Positions 46,721 to 54,006 of a stretch of 64,000 bases of DNA are shown piece after piece. The stretch is from positions 33,572-97,571 of the forward strand of contig CAJAHH010000012.1 in NCBI GenBank assembly GCA_903939515.1. Reading direction: 5' to 3'. The notes under the pieces were generated by a model, which saw only the letters and a list, made by a program, of their open reading frames with translations, did not search any database and was not told the origin of the DNA. A program made the translations under genes and the position numbers. This DNA is from an uncultured Verrucomicrobiota bacterium. Its GTDB lineage: Bacteria > Verrucomicrobiota > Verrucomicrobiia > Limisphaerales > UBA9464. Every line of letters starts with the position of its first letter. The stretch's first letter is position 1.

Positions 46721-47579
46721 TCAACAATAAGGACAGAAAGACGAGAGCCCAGACGCTGGCCAGCAGCAGGGGGCGACTGGCTTGAGGATCCGGGGACTGC
46801 GTGGATAAGACAAAGACCTGGTACGCCAGGTCCATGAACCGCTCATTCAAAGCCAGCGAACCCTGAGTGGCGACTGCGGCGCCGGTGAAGAGCAGCGGCA
46901 CAACCTCACCGGAGGCCCGTCCAATGGCCAGAATCACTCCCGTCGCCATTCCCGGCAGGGCATTGGGAAGCAGGATCCGCAGCAACACTTGCAGGCGGGT
47001 GGCGCCCAATGCGATGGCCGCGACCCGGAGATCCTGAGATACCGAGCGCAAGGCCTCCTCGGTGGCCACGACCACCACCGGCAAGGTCATCAACGCCATG
47101 GTGAGTGAGGCCCACAACAAGGCCGGACGCCCCCAAACTGGGGATGCGAGATCGCCCGTCCAACGATCCAATCCTCCGCCCACGACGCCGACGAAGAACC
47201 CGAGGCCAAACAGTCCAAAGATCACACTGGGAACGCCGGCCAATACTTGGACGAGCCATCGCAGCAGGCCGGCTGCTCGCGATCCCGACGGCGCGTACTC
47301 AGCCAAGTACACGGCCGTGAGAATGCCCATGGGAATCACGGCCAACGACATGAGGAACGTGCGTGCAGCCGTCCCTACCAAAAGCGGTGCCAAGTGGACA
47401 CTCCGAGGATCCAAAGGATTCGAAGCACGGCCCTCTGGCCCCACCCACGCCGCCCACGACAGGTGCGGCCAAGCCATCAGGGAAATCCCCAGAATAAGAC
47501 TCAACACCAAACCGGCCAGTGCCCAAGCGACAGCGCCGGTCAGGCGAGGAAACAACCACGCGGGGATTCGTCGGATCAT
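46662..47579 (-). CDS. pstA: Phosphate ABC transporter permease PstA
   Basis: Six-helix permease (305 aa) of the phosphate importer. The permease core includes [12 protein letters not shown] and [18 protein letters not shown], then [20 protein letters not shown] and the EAA-like [21 protein letters not shown] coupling loop. Its ATG overlaps the pstC stop by 4 bp (translational coupling), and its end overlaps the pstB frame. Confidence 0.94.
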   Translation of the reverse strand: MIRRIPAWLFPRLTGAVAWALAGLVLSLILGISLMAWPHLSWAAWVGPEGRASNPLDPRSVHLAPLLVGTAARTFLMSLAVIPMGILTAVYLAEYAPSGSRAAGLLRWLVQVLAGVPSVIFGLFGLGFFVGVVGGGLDRWTGDLASPVWGRPALLWASLTMALMTLPVVVVATEEALRSVSQDLRVAAIALGATRLQVLLRILLPNALPGMATGVILAIGRASGEVVPLLFTGAAVATQGSLALNERFMDLAYQVFVLSTQSPDPQASRPLLLASVWALVFLSLLLNAGAAILRSRATPAAPDRL

Positions 47580-48790
47580 GCTACTGCCTCCCCTCGGAGT
47601 CGGGCCTGTCGAGTGCGGATGCCCCGCGCCACCCCCTGGAGCACCACGCTCAAAACCAACAACAAGAACCCCATCAGGAACAACACTCGGTAATGGGGCC
47701 CGCCCCGTGCCGCCTCGCCCAACTCAATTGCCAGCGTCACCGGCACCGTCCGAACCGGATCCCAAACGCTCCAACCAAGGGTGGGCGCATTGCCGCTCAC
47801 CATCATCACGATCATCGTTTCTCCCAAGGCCTGAGCCGCTCCCAGCAACACCGCGACACGAATACCAGGGGCCGCCGCCGGTAATACCACGCGGCAAACC
47901 GCTTCCCATGGAGTGGCTCCCAGAGCCAACGCTCCCCGGACCCAATCTCGCGGCACCGCACTCAGAGCGTCCTCAGACAGTGAAAAAACTACCGGTACAA
48001 TGGCCACACCCACCGCCACCCCAGCGACCATTCCATTGAGCAGGAACGGAACTCCGACGACCCGCTGGAAAACTGGAGCCAGAATTCCCAAAGCCAGAAA
48101 ACCCATGACCACCGTGGGAACTCCTGCAATGAGTTCGATGACCGGCTTGAGCCACACGCGCCACCGAACGGTGGCAACCTGAGACACATAGAGAGCGGCC
48201 GCGATCGCCAGAGGCACACCCACCACCAAAGCAATCACGGTTACCTTGAAGGTTCCCCACCACAGCGGAATCAGGTTGAACCGGGGTCCTGCTCCGGAAG
48301 GTTGCCAGAGGTACACCGGGGTTTCGTACCCCTTCCAGGCGTGGGGCAAAATCAGGTGTTGCCAATCGGTGGAACGGACCGAAGCCCCTCCCTGCCCCTG
48401 CTCCTCTCCACGTTCCTCGGCCAAGGTTTCCGCACGAACCTCCGCCAGCAGTCGGAGTTGTTCCCGAGTCTTAGAGGCAAACTCCGACGGGCTGAGCCCC
48501 AAAAAGCGCTGCAAGGATTCATCAGGAACTCGATCCAAGTCACCCGACGCGATCGCCGTATTCGTGGGCCCCTCAGCAACCTGCCCCACCAGCGCCGGCC
48601 AGGCCTCGACGCAAATAAAAAGGAACACCAGAACCGTGGCCAACCCGACCCCGGCCGCCACCATGGTGATGCCACGAGCCGCCCAGACATCCAACCAAGC
48701 GGATCGGCGCCGGCGGGTCAGCGACTCACTGAATCGTGGAATAGGCTTCTTCAGGACCGGATTCATCCGAGGCTCAACTGGATGAGCCAT
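47576..48790 (-). CDS. pstC: Phosphate ABC transporter permease PstC
   Basis: First gene of the pst operon; about 404 aa from the ATG at 48790 (a second ATG at 48766 is also possible). Membrane helix 1 lies near residues 30-55. Then comes a long extramembrane insertion of roughly 110-120 residues, with an acidic Ala/Glu/Arg stretch (REQLRLLAEVRAETLAEERG), before the usual six-helix core (IAGVPTVVMGFLALGI, ALGATPWEAVCRVVLPAAAPG). No pstS phosphate-binding protein gene is present in the operon, and no Pho box was identified in 48791-48921. Confidence 0.92.
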   Translation of the reverse strand: MAHPVEPRMNPVLKKPIPRFSESLTRRRRSAWLDVWAARGITMVAAGVGLATVLVFLFICVEAWPALVGQVAEGPTNTAIASGDLDRVPDESLQRFLGLSPSEFASKTREQLRLLAEVRAETLAEERGEEQGQGGASVRSTDWQHLILPHAWKGYETPVYLWQPSGAGPRFNLIPLWWGTFKVTVIALVVGVPLAIAAALYVSQVATVRWRVWLKPVIELIAGVPTVVMGFLALGILAPVFQRVVGVPFLLNGMVAGVAVGVAIVPVVFSLSEDALSAVPRDWVRGALALGATPWEAVCRVVLPAAAPGIRVAVLLGAAQALGETMIVMMVSGNAPTLGWSVWDPVRTVPVTLAIELGEAARGGPHYRVLFLMGFLLLVLSVVLQGVARGIRTRQARLRGEAVA

Positions 48791-48921
48791 CGTCGGTCTG
48801 GACGGCCCTCTTGGAAAGCATCGAGCCAAGAAGAAATCGTCGCGTCGGGGCGGCTTAACCCGAAGAAGTCGGCGGGGCCGGCGCTTGGCACTCCGGCCAA
48901 AGGACTCCAAGGTGCCCCGGC

Positions 48922-49254
48922 ATGTTCCCTAACGCTCAAACTCTCGAAACAATGACCTGGATTCCCGGCCCGTATCCGGGCGTTGAATTGGCTATTCTCG
49001 AGCGACATCCGGAAACTGGAGGCGTGACTGTTCTGCGTAAATTCCACTCGGGCATCACCGTGCCCGCCCACAGTCATCCGGCGGCCGATGAGTGGGTTTG
49101 TGTGATTTCCGGGGAATGGGTGGAGGACGATCAAACCTATGGCCCAGGTTCAATCCTGCAAAGCCCCCGCGGAGTCCGGCACGGCCCGCATCATGCCCGG
49201 ACCGAGGTCCTCTCACTGACCCGTTTCAATGGTCCCCTGACCGTGGCCCCCTAA
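48922..49254 (+). CDS. Cupin-domain protein
   Basis: Single-domain cupin of 110 aa. Metal-site text: KFHSGITVPAHSHPAADEWV with GEWVEDDQTYGPGSIL (cupin motif 1) and RGVRHGPHHARTE (motif 2, His). It resembles the ChrR-like/anti-sigma cupins and small sugar-binding cupins; which one cannot be told. ATG at 48922. The gene is 9 bp upstream of a DUF309 gene on the same strand and probably in one operon with it. Confidence 0.82.
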   Translation: MFPNAQTLETMTWIPGPYPGVELAILERHPETGGVTVLRKFHSGITVPAHSHPAADEWVCVISGEWVEDDQTYGPGSILQSPRGVRHGPHHARTEVLSLTRFNGPLTVAP

Positions 49255-49263
49255 ATTTCTATC

Positions 49264-49707
49264 GTGAGCCACAAAAGCCCCCGCATTGCCGAACTGCTGG
49301 CCGATCTGCCCGACGACCCAAACCCGGACGGACTGCCCCGGCACTACGCCGGCTTCTTCCACTGCTTCAACCGGGGATTCTACTTCGAAGCCCATGATGT
49401 GCTCGAAGAACTCTGGTTGGCCGGAGGGAAGACCGGCGAAAACTACGCCTTCTACAAGGGCTTGATCCAATGGGCGGGCGCGTTCGTTCACCTGCAGAAA
49501 GGCCGCCTCCGACCCGCGGTGGCTCTTTTCAATTTGGCCGCGACCAACCTCCAACGCTACCCCACCGTCCACCAGCGACTCGACCTCCAGAAGTCCCTCG
49601 ACGACATCCGCTCTTGGCGCCACGACATCGAAATATCCGGGTTTTTGAGCAACCCCTTAGCTCTTCGCCCACCGCCCCGAATCCACCTCGAAAATTGCCC
49701 CTGCTAA
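49264..49707 (+). CDS. DUF309-family protein
   Basis: Helical protein of 147 aa (GTG start at 49264) with the DUF309 pattern: YAGFFHCFNRGFYFEAHDVL and EELWLAGGK (the (Y/F)(Y/F)EAHEVLEELW motif), then FYKGLIQWAGAFVHLQKG and AVALFNLAATNLQRYP. The motif's Glu/His/Asp residues probably bind a metal. Function is unknown. It sits 9 bp after the cupin gene, so the two are probably cotranscribed. Confidence 0.82.
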   Translation: MSHKSPRIAELLADLPDDPNPDGLPRHYAGFFHCFNRGFYFEAHDVLEELWLAGGKTGENYAFYKGLIQWAGAFVHLQKGRLRPAVALFNLAATNLQRYPTVHQRLDLQKSLDDIRSWRHDIEISGFLSNPLALRPPPRIHLENCPC

Positions 49708-49727
49708 ACGGAGCGATTTCACCGGAG

Positions 49728-49862
49728 AGTAATGCGATGGCGTAGGTGCTTGGTTCGCTGGACGAGGCGACAGCAAAGATCAGGCCGGGCTGAGGCTGGG
49801 CCGGGCTGAGGCTGATAACGAGAGCGCAACCACGCTCTTGCGGAAGGAGATCCGGCCAGCCC
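49728..49862 (+). repeat. Dispersed repeat family A, copy 5
   Basis: Repeat between the DUF309 gene and the convergent cupin gene. It starts GCGATGGCGTAGGTGCTTGG with GGACGAGGCGACAGC and ends CAACCACGCTCTTGCGGAAG. It carries a GCCGGGCTGAGGCTG direct repeat (49789-49814). Confidence 0.6.
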
Positions 49863-49886
49863 CCCCTCCAACGGATGGGTTCCGGA

Positions 49887-50309
49887 TTAGGCCTTCGTTC
49901 GCAGCGACTTCCACGGTTCCTCACCACTGACATCAACCATGAACGGTCCCTGCGATTTGGACGGCGACAGGATAGCCAAGATCACCGCATCGGCACCGGT
50001 GGGATTGAAAGTGGCATGCACCACCCCGGCTGGAATGTGAGCTACCTCGCCGGGTTGGAGCATGCGTTTCTCGGTCTCCACCCACTGCTCCACCTGGCCC
50101 TCCAACACGTAAATAATTTCCTCCAACTCAGGATGGGTATGGAACGGATGGCCTTCCCCGGCCGGCAACACCGCCCGACACAACTGAAGGTCCTTGGCAT
50201 CGGCGATCTCCGGCCGACACAACCAATAGTTGGTACGCCCTTTGAAATCCTCTTTCAGGGCTTCGGCAGTGGTAATGAAACGGCGGGAGGGTGAAGGAAG
50301 TTGGCTCAT
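49887..50309 (-). CDS. Cupin-domain protein
   Basis: Cupin of 140 aa from the ATG at 50309 (MSQLPSPSRRFITTAEALKE); the open frame above it to 50654 has no support. Motif 1: LPAGEGHPFHTHPELEEIIY and YVLEGQVEQWVETE; motif 2: PGEVAHIPAGVVHATFNPTG. Three His and one Glu could bind metal. A Cys-containing N-terminal segment (LCRPEIADAKDLQLC) precedes it. Substrate is unknown. Convergent with the DUF309 gene. Confidence 0.82.
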   Translation of the reverse strand: MSQLPSPSRRFITTAEALKEDFKGRTNYWLCRPEIADAKDLQLCRAVLPAGEGHPFHTHPELEEIIYVLEGQVEQWVETEKRMLQPGEVAHIPAGVVHATFNPTGADAVILAILSPSKSQGPFMVDVSGEEPWKSLRTKA

Positions 50310-50322
50310 GGAACGCGTCGAG

Positions 50323-50822
50323 AATCCCCGACCCACGGGGAACCCGGCCAAAACTAACCATCCCCCGCCCCCACCGGAAGCCCGAACACCCCGCCCTCCA
50401 CTGTTCCGGCTAAACTTTGAACCTGTCACTTTATCTAACTGTGAACCTGTCACTCTATTGCCTACCAGTCCCCAAAGCCACCCGGCGGCAGCGGGACCGA
50501 GCCGGAGCAAGCATTGAAGGCGAACAAATCCTCCCCTCGCGCGCAGCGTGAAAACCCAAACCCTCCCCGAGCCTTCCTGCCAGCGCAGGCTTGGTCCCGC
50601 GGAGCCTGCCCCCACGGCCTGCCTCACCCGCTCCCCGCAGCCTGTCCCCAGCATGACCCTCTGTTGCAGAGTCGGCCGGATGAACTGGCCTTAGCCCAAC
50701 TTCGAACCTGTCACTCTATTGATCGGTTGCGACAATCCCCGACCCACGGGGAACACCGCCAAAACTAACCATCCCCCGCCGCTGCCCTTACTTTGAACCT
50801 GTCACTCTATTGATCGGTTGAG
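50323..50822. repeat. Intergenic short-repeat block upstream of the pseudopilin gene
   Basis: 548-bp gap with no gene. A 47-bp unit (core CCCCGACCCACGGGG, which folds on itself, then AAAACTAACCATCCCCCGCC) occurs at 50323-50369 and 50734-50780. The 18-mer GAACCTGTCACTCTATTG occurs at 50443-50460, 50704-50721 and 50795-50812, with a diverged copy at 50419-50434. Two of these continue ATCGGTTG. A family B copy lies between them (50475-50605). Confidence 0.8.
50475..50605 (+). repeat. Repeat family B, copy 3
   Basis: Carries the family features GGCGGCAGCGGGACCGAGCC, GGAGCAAGCATTG, TCGCGCGCAGCGTGA and GCCTTCCTGCCAGCGCAGGC, as in 39411-39560, with more substitutions than the 39-kb pair. Confidence 0.65.
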
Positions 50823-50857
50823 CAGGTGTGTGGGGTTTTTGTTTGCGATGGGGGGCG

Positions 50858-51598
50858 ATGGGTTATTTAATTGCAATAGGTTTGCAACTCCTGAGTTCCC
50901 AGAACGCCCGTCGAGCCTTCACGCTGATCGAACTGTTGGTGGTTATTGCCATCATCGCGGTCTTGGCGGGCTTGTTATTGCCTGCCTTGGCGAAGGCACA
51001 GTCGAAGGCGCGAGCCGCCTCTTGCATGTCGGGACTGCACCAATTGGGGCTAGCAATTCAAATGTACGCCGATGACCACGGCGGATATTTCCCAGAAACC
51101 ACCCACGGAACCTCTGCCACCAATCGATCCTGGATCTTCACGCTGCGACCTTACGTGGGAAATGTGGATGCCATCCGGGCCTGTCCCTCAGATCCCCTGC
51201 GCAAGGCCCGCCTGACCAACCAAGCGGCCAGCTACATCCCCAACGAATACGTGATGGTGGATCTGATCAGCCCCTTTGGTGGGGTCACCGAATCCTTCCG
51301 GCGGATGGACACACTGAGGAATCCGACCGACACCATCACCCTCTTTGAGGTGGCCACCGACAAGGAACCCAGCCTCTCCAGCGACCACACCCATTCCCGG
51401 AATTGGGTCCAAGGCGGTTGGGACGCGGTCTTGGCGGATATCCAACCCGACCGACATGGCAATGGGCCGGCATCACCCCGACATGATGGCGGTCGAGCCA
51501 ACCAGCTCATGGCGTGTGGTCACGTTTCCTCCGTCTCGGCGACGCTCTTGAAAGCCCGCGTGGATCGGGGAGAAAATATCGCCCGGCCCCCCGATTGA
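50858..51598 (+). CDS. Type II secretion-like pseudopilin (Verrucomicrobia/Planctomycete prepilin)
   Basis: Secreted protein of about 246 aa (ATG 50858; an in-frame GTG at 50828 is possible). The N-terminal prepilin leader ends NARRAFTLIELLVVIAIIAV, with cleavage before Phe and the conserved Glu5. The long hydrophobic helix continues LAGLLLPALAKAQSKARAAS. The rest is the DUF1559-like globular region: CMSGLHQLGLAIQMYADDHG with a WIFTLRPYVGNVDAIRACPSD metal/Cys turn and a terminal ASPRHDGGRANQLM segment typical of these proteins. It is one of a gene class present in large numbers in PVC genomes; function is unclear. Preceded by a repeat-rich gap. Confidence 0.85.
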   Translation: MGYLIAIGLQLLSSQNARRAFTLIELLVVIAIIAVLAGLLLPALAKAQSKARAASCMSGLHQLGLAIQMYADDHGGYFPETTHGTSATNRSWIFTLRPYVGNVDAIRACPSDPLRKARLTNQAASYIPNEYVMVDLISPFGGVTESFRRMDTLRNPTDTITLFEVATDKEPSLSSDHTHSRNWVQGGWDAVLADIQPDRHGNGPASPRHDGGRANQLMACGHVSSVSATLLKARVDRGENIARPPD

Positions 51599-51646
51599 TC
51601 TCCATCGCTGGATTTCTCTAAATCGCCGGCTACAATTTTCTGCCCG

Positions 51647-52780
51647 ATGGGTTCCATATCCATGCACCTCTTTTGCAACCCATTCTCATGGCCGCCGCGC
51701 CAGGCAGTCTACCAGGCCGCCTACCAGATCGCCTACCAGATCACCTACTGGGCTTGTCTATTGGCGGCACCCGTGATCTGGGCTTCGGACCCAGTCTTGT
51801 CTCTCACCAACCGCATTGCGTTCACCCGACAGCACGTCGATATCCGCATGGTGTTCCGGGCCGATACCGATACGCCGATCACCGTCCAAGTTCGCGACGG
51901 GGATCATGGCATTAACTACCCGGCCACCAACACGGTGCTCGTGGTCTCAGAACAAGCCAAGCTGGCCATCCCGGCGGGTTTCGAGACGTTCGGCCCCGAA
52001 GGATCCTCACTCTGGGTCCTTCCCCAAAGTCAGGATCCCGCCCTTCTATTCCTCGGCTTTTCGTCAGAAGGATTCCCCAGAGATCGCTTCGATGGGCGGC
52101 TGCGCTTGCAATTGAAGGAAGTCCACGGACCCGGTTCTGTGTTCCTCTGGCAGGCCGATTCGGGTGGCGCAGTGACGCTCCGCATCAATTCGAAGGACGG
52201 CCTCGATGCCAATGACCGGATCGAACCGCTGATAAACGGACACGACCATTACAACCTCGGGTTCACCACGGCCGGACTCTACGAATTAGTCTTCCAACCC
52301 AGCGCCCGCCCATTGGGTTCCGAGACCTTTATCCTGGGAGAATCCGCACCCATTCTCTTTGCTGTCGAACCACTTCCGGTCGTTCCCCCGCCCCCGCCAC
52401 TCTGGCAACAATGGGCACAGGCCCAGTGGCCCGGTGGTGTTCCCAACGACGAGGTTCAGCCGGAGGCGGACCCCGATCACGATGGTGAACCCAATATCGC
52501 GGAATTCCTCAGCGGAACCAACCCTCGCGATCCATCCAGCCGCCCCCTAGTCAAATACCATCCGGGCTCTGGCGTCGTACCCAGCCTCGTCTTTGAACTC
52601 CCGGTGGTGACCGAGCGCTTAAACGAGGCCCGGATAGACTTGGAGTCGGCCGCAAGCCTCATGGGTCCCTGGACCCTGGTACCGTCCATCACTCCGATCG
52701 GAGCCTCGGTACGTTGGGAAGATTCCTTTGCCACTCCGCCCAACACGCGATTCTATCGCCGACGGACGACGAAGCTCTGA
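51647..52780 (+). CDS. Choice-of-anchor M domain surface protein
   Basis: 377-aa secreted protein; the N-terminus contains a hydrophobic signal-like stretch (YWACLLAAPVIWASDPVLSL) preceded by a triple repeat of the DNA for YQ[AI]AY. The middle has the anchor-M (TIGR03769-like) pattern: PGSVFLWQADSGGAVTLRIN, SKDGLDANDRI and the GHDHYNLGFTTAGLYELVF block. The latter half contains a thrombospondin-3/EF-hand-like calcium loop DPDHDGEPNIAEFLSGTNP and ends RFYRRR, like other Verrucomicrobia exported proteins. The next gene, 17 bp downstream, is a His-rich lipoprotein. Confidence 0.7.
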   Translation: MGSISMHLFCNPFSWPPRQAVYQAAYQIAYQITYWACLLAAPVIWASDPVLSLTNRIAFTRQHVDIRMVFRADTDTPITVQVRDGDHGINYPATNTVLVVSEQAKLAIPAGFETFGPEGSSLWVLPQSQDPALLFLGFSSEGFPRDRFDGRLRLQLKEVHGPGSVFLWQADSGGAVTLRINSKDGLDANDRIEPLINGHDHYNLGFTTAGLYELVFQPSARPLGSETFILGESAPILFAVEPLPVVPPPPPLWQQWAQAQWPGGVPNDEVQPEADPDHDGEPNIAEFLSGTNPRDPSSRPLVKYHPGSGVVPSLVFELPVVTERLNEARIDLESAASLMGPWTLVPSITPIGASVRWEDSFATPPNTRFYRRRTTKL

Positions 52781-52796
52781 GCAGTTCTGACCCACC

Positions 52797-53312
52797 ATGA
52801 ATTACGCGCCATTCCACCGATTTTCACTCCCCCTCTTGGCCGTCACCCTGTCTGCCTTCCTCACTGGATGCGGGGGCAAGGATGAGAATGCCGGAGCCAA
52901 TCACGATGGAGCCCACAATCACGGAGTAGCTCACAAGCACGAACATCGCGCCCCGCATGGCGGCACTGCGATCGTCCTAGGCAAAGAGGCCTTCCACCTG
53001 GAATTGGTCCGCACCGCGGAGGCCGGACTGCTCACCTGCTATATCCTCGACGGACACATGGAATCATTCATCCGAATCCCTGCGCCCCACCTGATCATCG
53101 AAACGACAGTTTCTAACCTGACCCAAACCCTAGAACTGCTCCCGGTGGCCAATGCAGCAACCGGAGAGAAAAACGGGGACACCAGCCAGTTCGAGGCCCG
53201 CGCCGCGTGGTTGAAAACCACGACCAACTTCACCGGGAAAATCTTCGGCATCACCATCAAGGGCACCACCTTCACCGACGTTAATTTCCGCTTCCCCGAA
53301 GGGAACGAATAA
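52797..53312 (+). CDS. His-rich lipoprotein
   Basis: Lipoprotein of 171 aa (ATG 52797). Signal LPLLAVTLSAFLTGC gives lipidated Cys25, followed by a strongly His-rich segment (NHDGAHNHGVAHKHEHRAPH) likely to bind metal. The rest is beta-rich and of unknown family. It starts 17 bp after the anchor-M gene and is probably in the same transcript. Metal-related function is inferred from composition and neighbour only. Confidence 0.68.
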   Translation: MNYAPFHRFSLPLLAVTLSAFLTGCGGKDENAGANHDGAHNHGVAHKHEHRAPHGGTAIVLGKEAFHLELVRTAEAGLLTCYILDGHMESFIRIPAPHLIIETTVSNLTQTLELLPVANAATGEKNGDTSQFEARAAWLKTTTNFTGKIFGITIKGTTFTDVNFRFPEGNE

Positions 53313-53404
53313 CGGACACACGCCGGTCGCCACAACTGGCGCCATGAAGTCCGACTGAAATCGGCACACACCCGCTTTCAGTCCTGCCCAGCCCAACCCC
53401 TCCC

Positions 53405-53881
53405 TCAGGGTTTTTTTGGCGTGAGAGCCTTTTCCAAAAGACGCCGCGTTTGACGATGCCGCCAGGCAAACATCAGTGCTAATTGGGGCCGGAAAATCCA
53501 ACGGTCTAGCAACAGCCCGCATCGTCCCCACGGCGGAAGGTATTCGACCCGGTCGGTCAACGAAGACAGTCGAGGCCCCACCTCCCGGAACTCATGGATG
53601 TGACGCCATTTGGGATAAGGCCCGCGAATGGCCACATCCACCAAGCGACAGGGCGGTGACACCGTCTCCAGAGAGACTTCCCATTCCTGGGAGATCATTC
53701 CCAGGATCTTCACTGTCACCCCCAACCTCGCGCCCGCCTTCCAGTGCTTGGGCAAGCGGAGTTTGACCACGCGGACGCCTGGAGGATTGATGCGCTCGAG
53801 GTTGGCCGGGTCTTGGTGGAAGCGGAAGAGCGACTCCACCGAGGTGCGAATTTCACTGGTTTTCTGAAAAATCAAAGCCAT
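53405..53881 (-). CDS. SRPBCC-domain protein (START/polyketide cyclase-like fold)
   Basis: Protein of about 158 aa from the ATG at 53881 (MALIFQKTSEIRTSVESLFR). The START-like pattern is a first strand plus helix with SLFRFHQDPANLERINPPG, strands KHWKAGARLGVTVKILGMIS and WRHIHEFREVGP, and a C-terminal helix LLLDRWIFRPQLALMFAWR. SRPBCC proteins bind hydrophobic ligands in a cavity. Similar short members in other bacteria are annotated as cyclase or polyketide-synthesis-like. No ligand can be proposed. Confidence 0.75.
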   Translation of the reverse strand: MALIFQKTSEIRTSVESLFRFHQDPANLERINPPGVRVVKLRLPKHWKAGARLGVTVKILGMISQEWEVSLETVSPPCRLVDVAIRGPYPKWRHIHEFREVGPRLSSLTDRVEYLPPWGRCGLLLDRWIFRPQLALMFAWRHRQTRRLLEKALTPKKP

Positions 53882-53954
53882 GGATCCATTGATAGAACAA
53901 CGCCCCACCGTGGGCACCGGCTGCCAGTCTCAGTGCTCGGCCGGGCACACACAA

Positions 53955-53992
53955 AGCAAAAGGCCGGGAACCCGCTAGGATTCCCGGCCTCA
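53955..53992 (-). terminator. Rho-independent terminator of the giant gene
   Basis: AGGCCGGGAA (53961-53970) pairs perfectly with TTCCCGGCCT (53981-53990) over 10 bp around a 10-base loop. On the minus strand it follows the stop at 54007 and is followed by TTTTGCTTT. The opposite strand is also followed by an A-rich/T-rich run, so it may work in both directions. Confidence 0.75.
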
Positions 53993-54006
53993 AAAAACCC
54001 CAAGAA

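Noticed and set aside
50310..50654. N-terminal extension of the cupin gene at 49887
   Set aside because: It runs through the direct-repeat block and family B copy; low-complexity text only.
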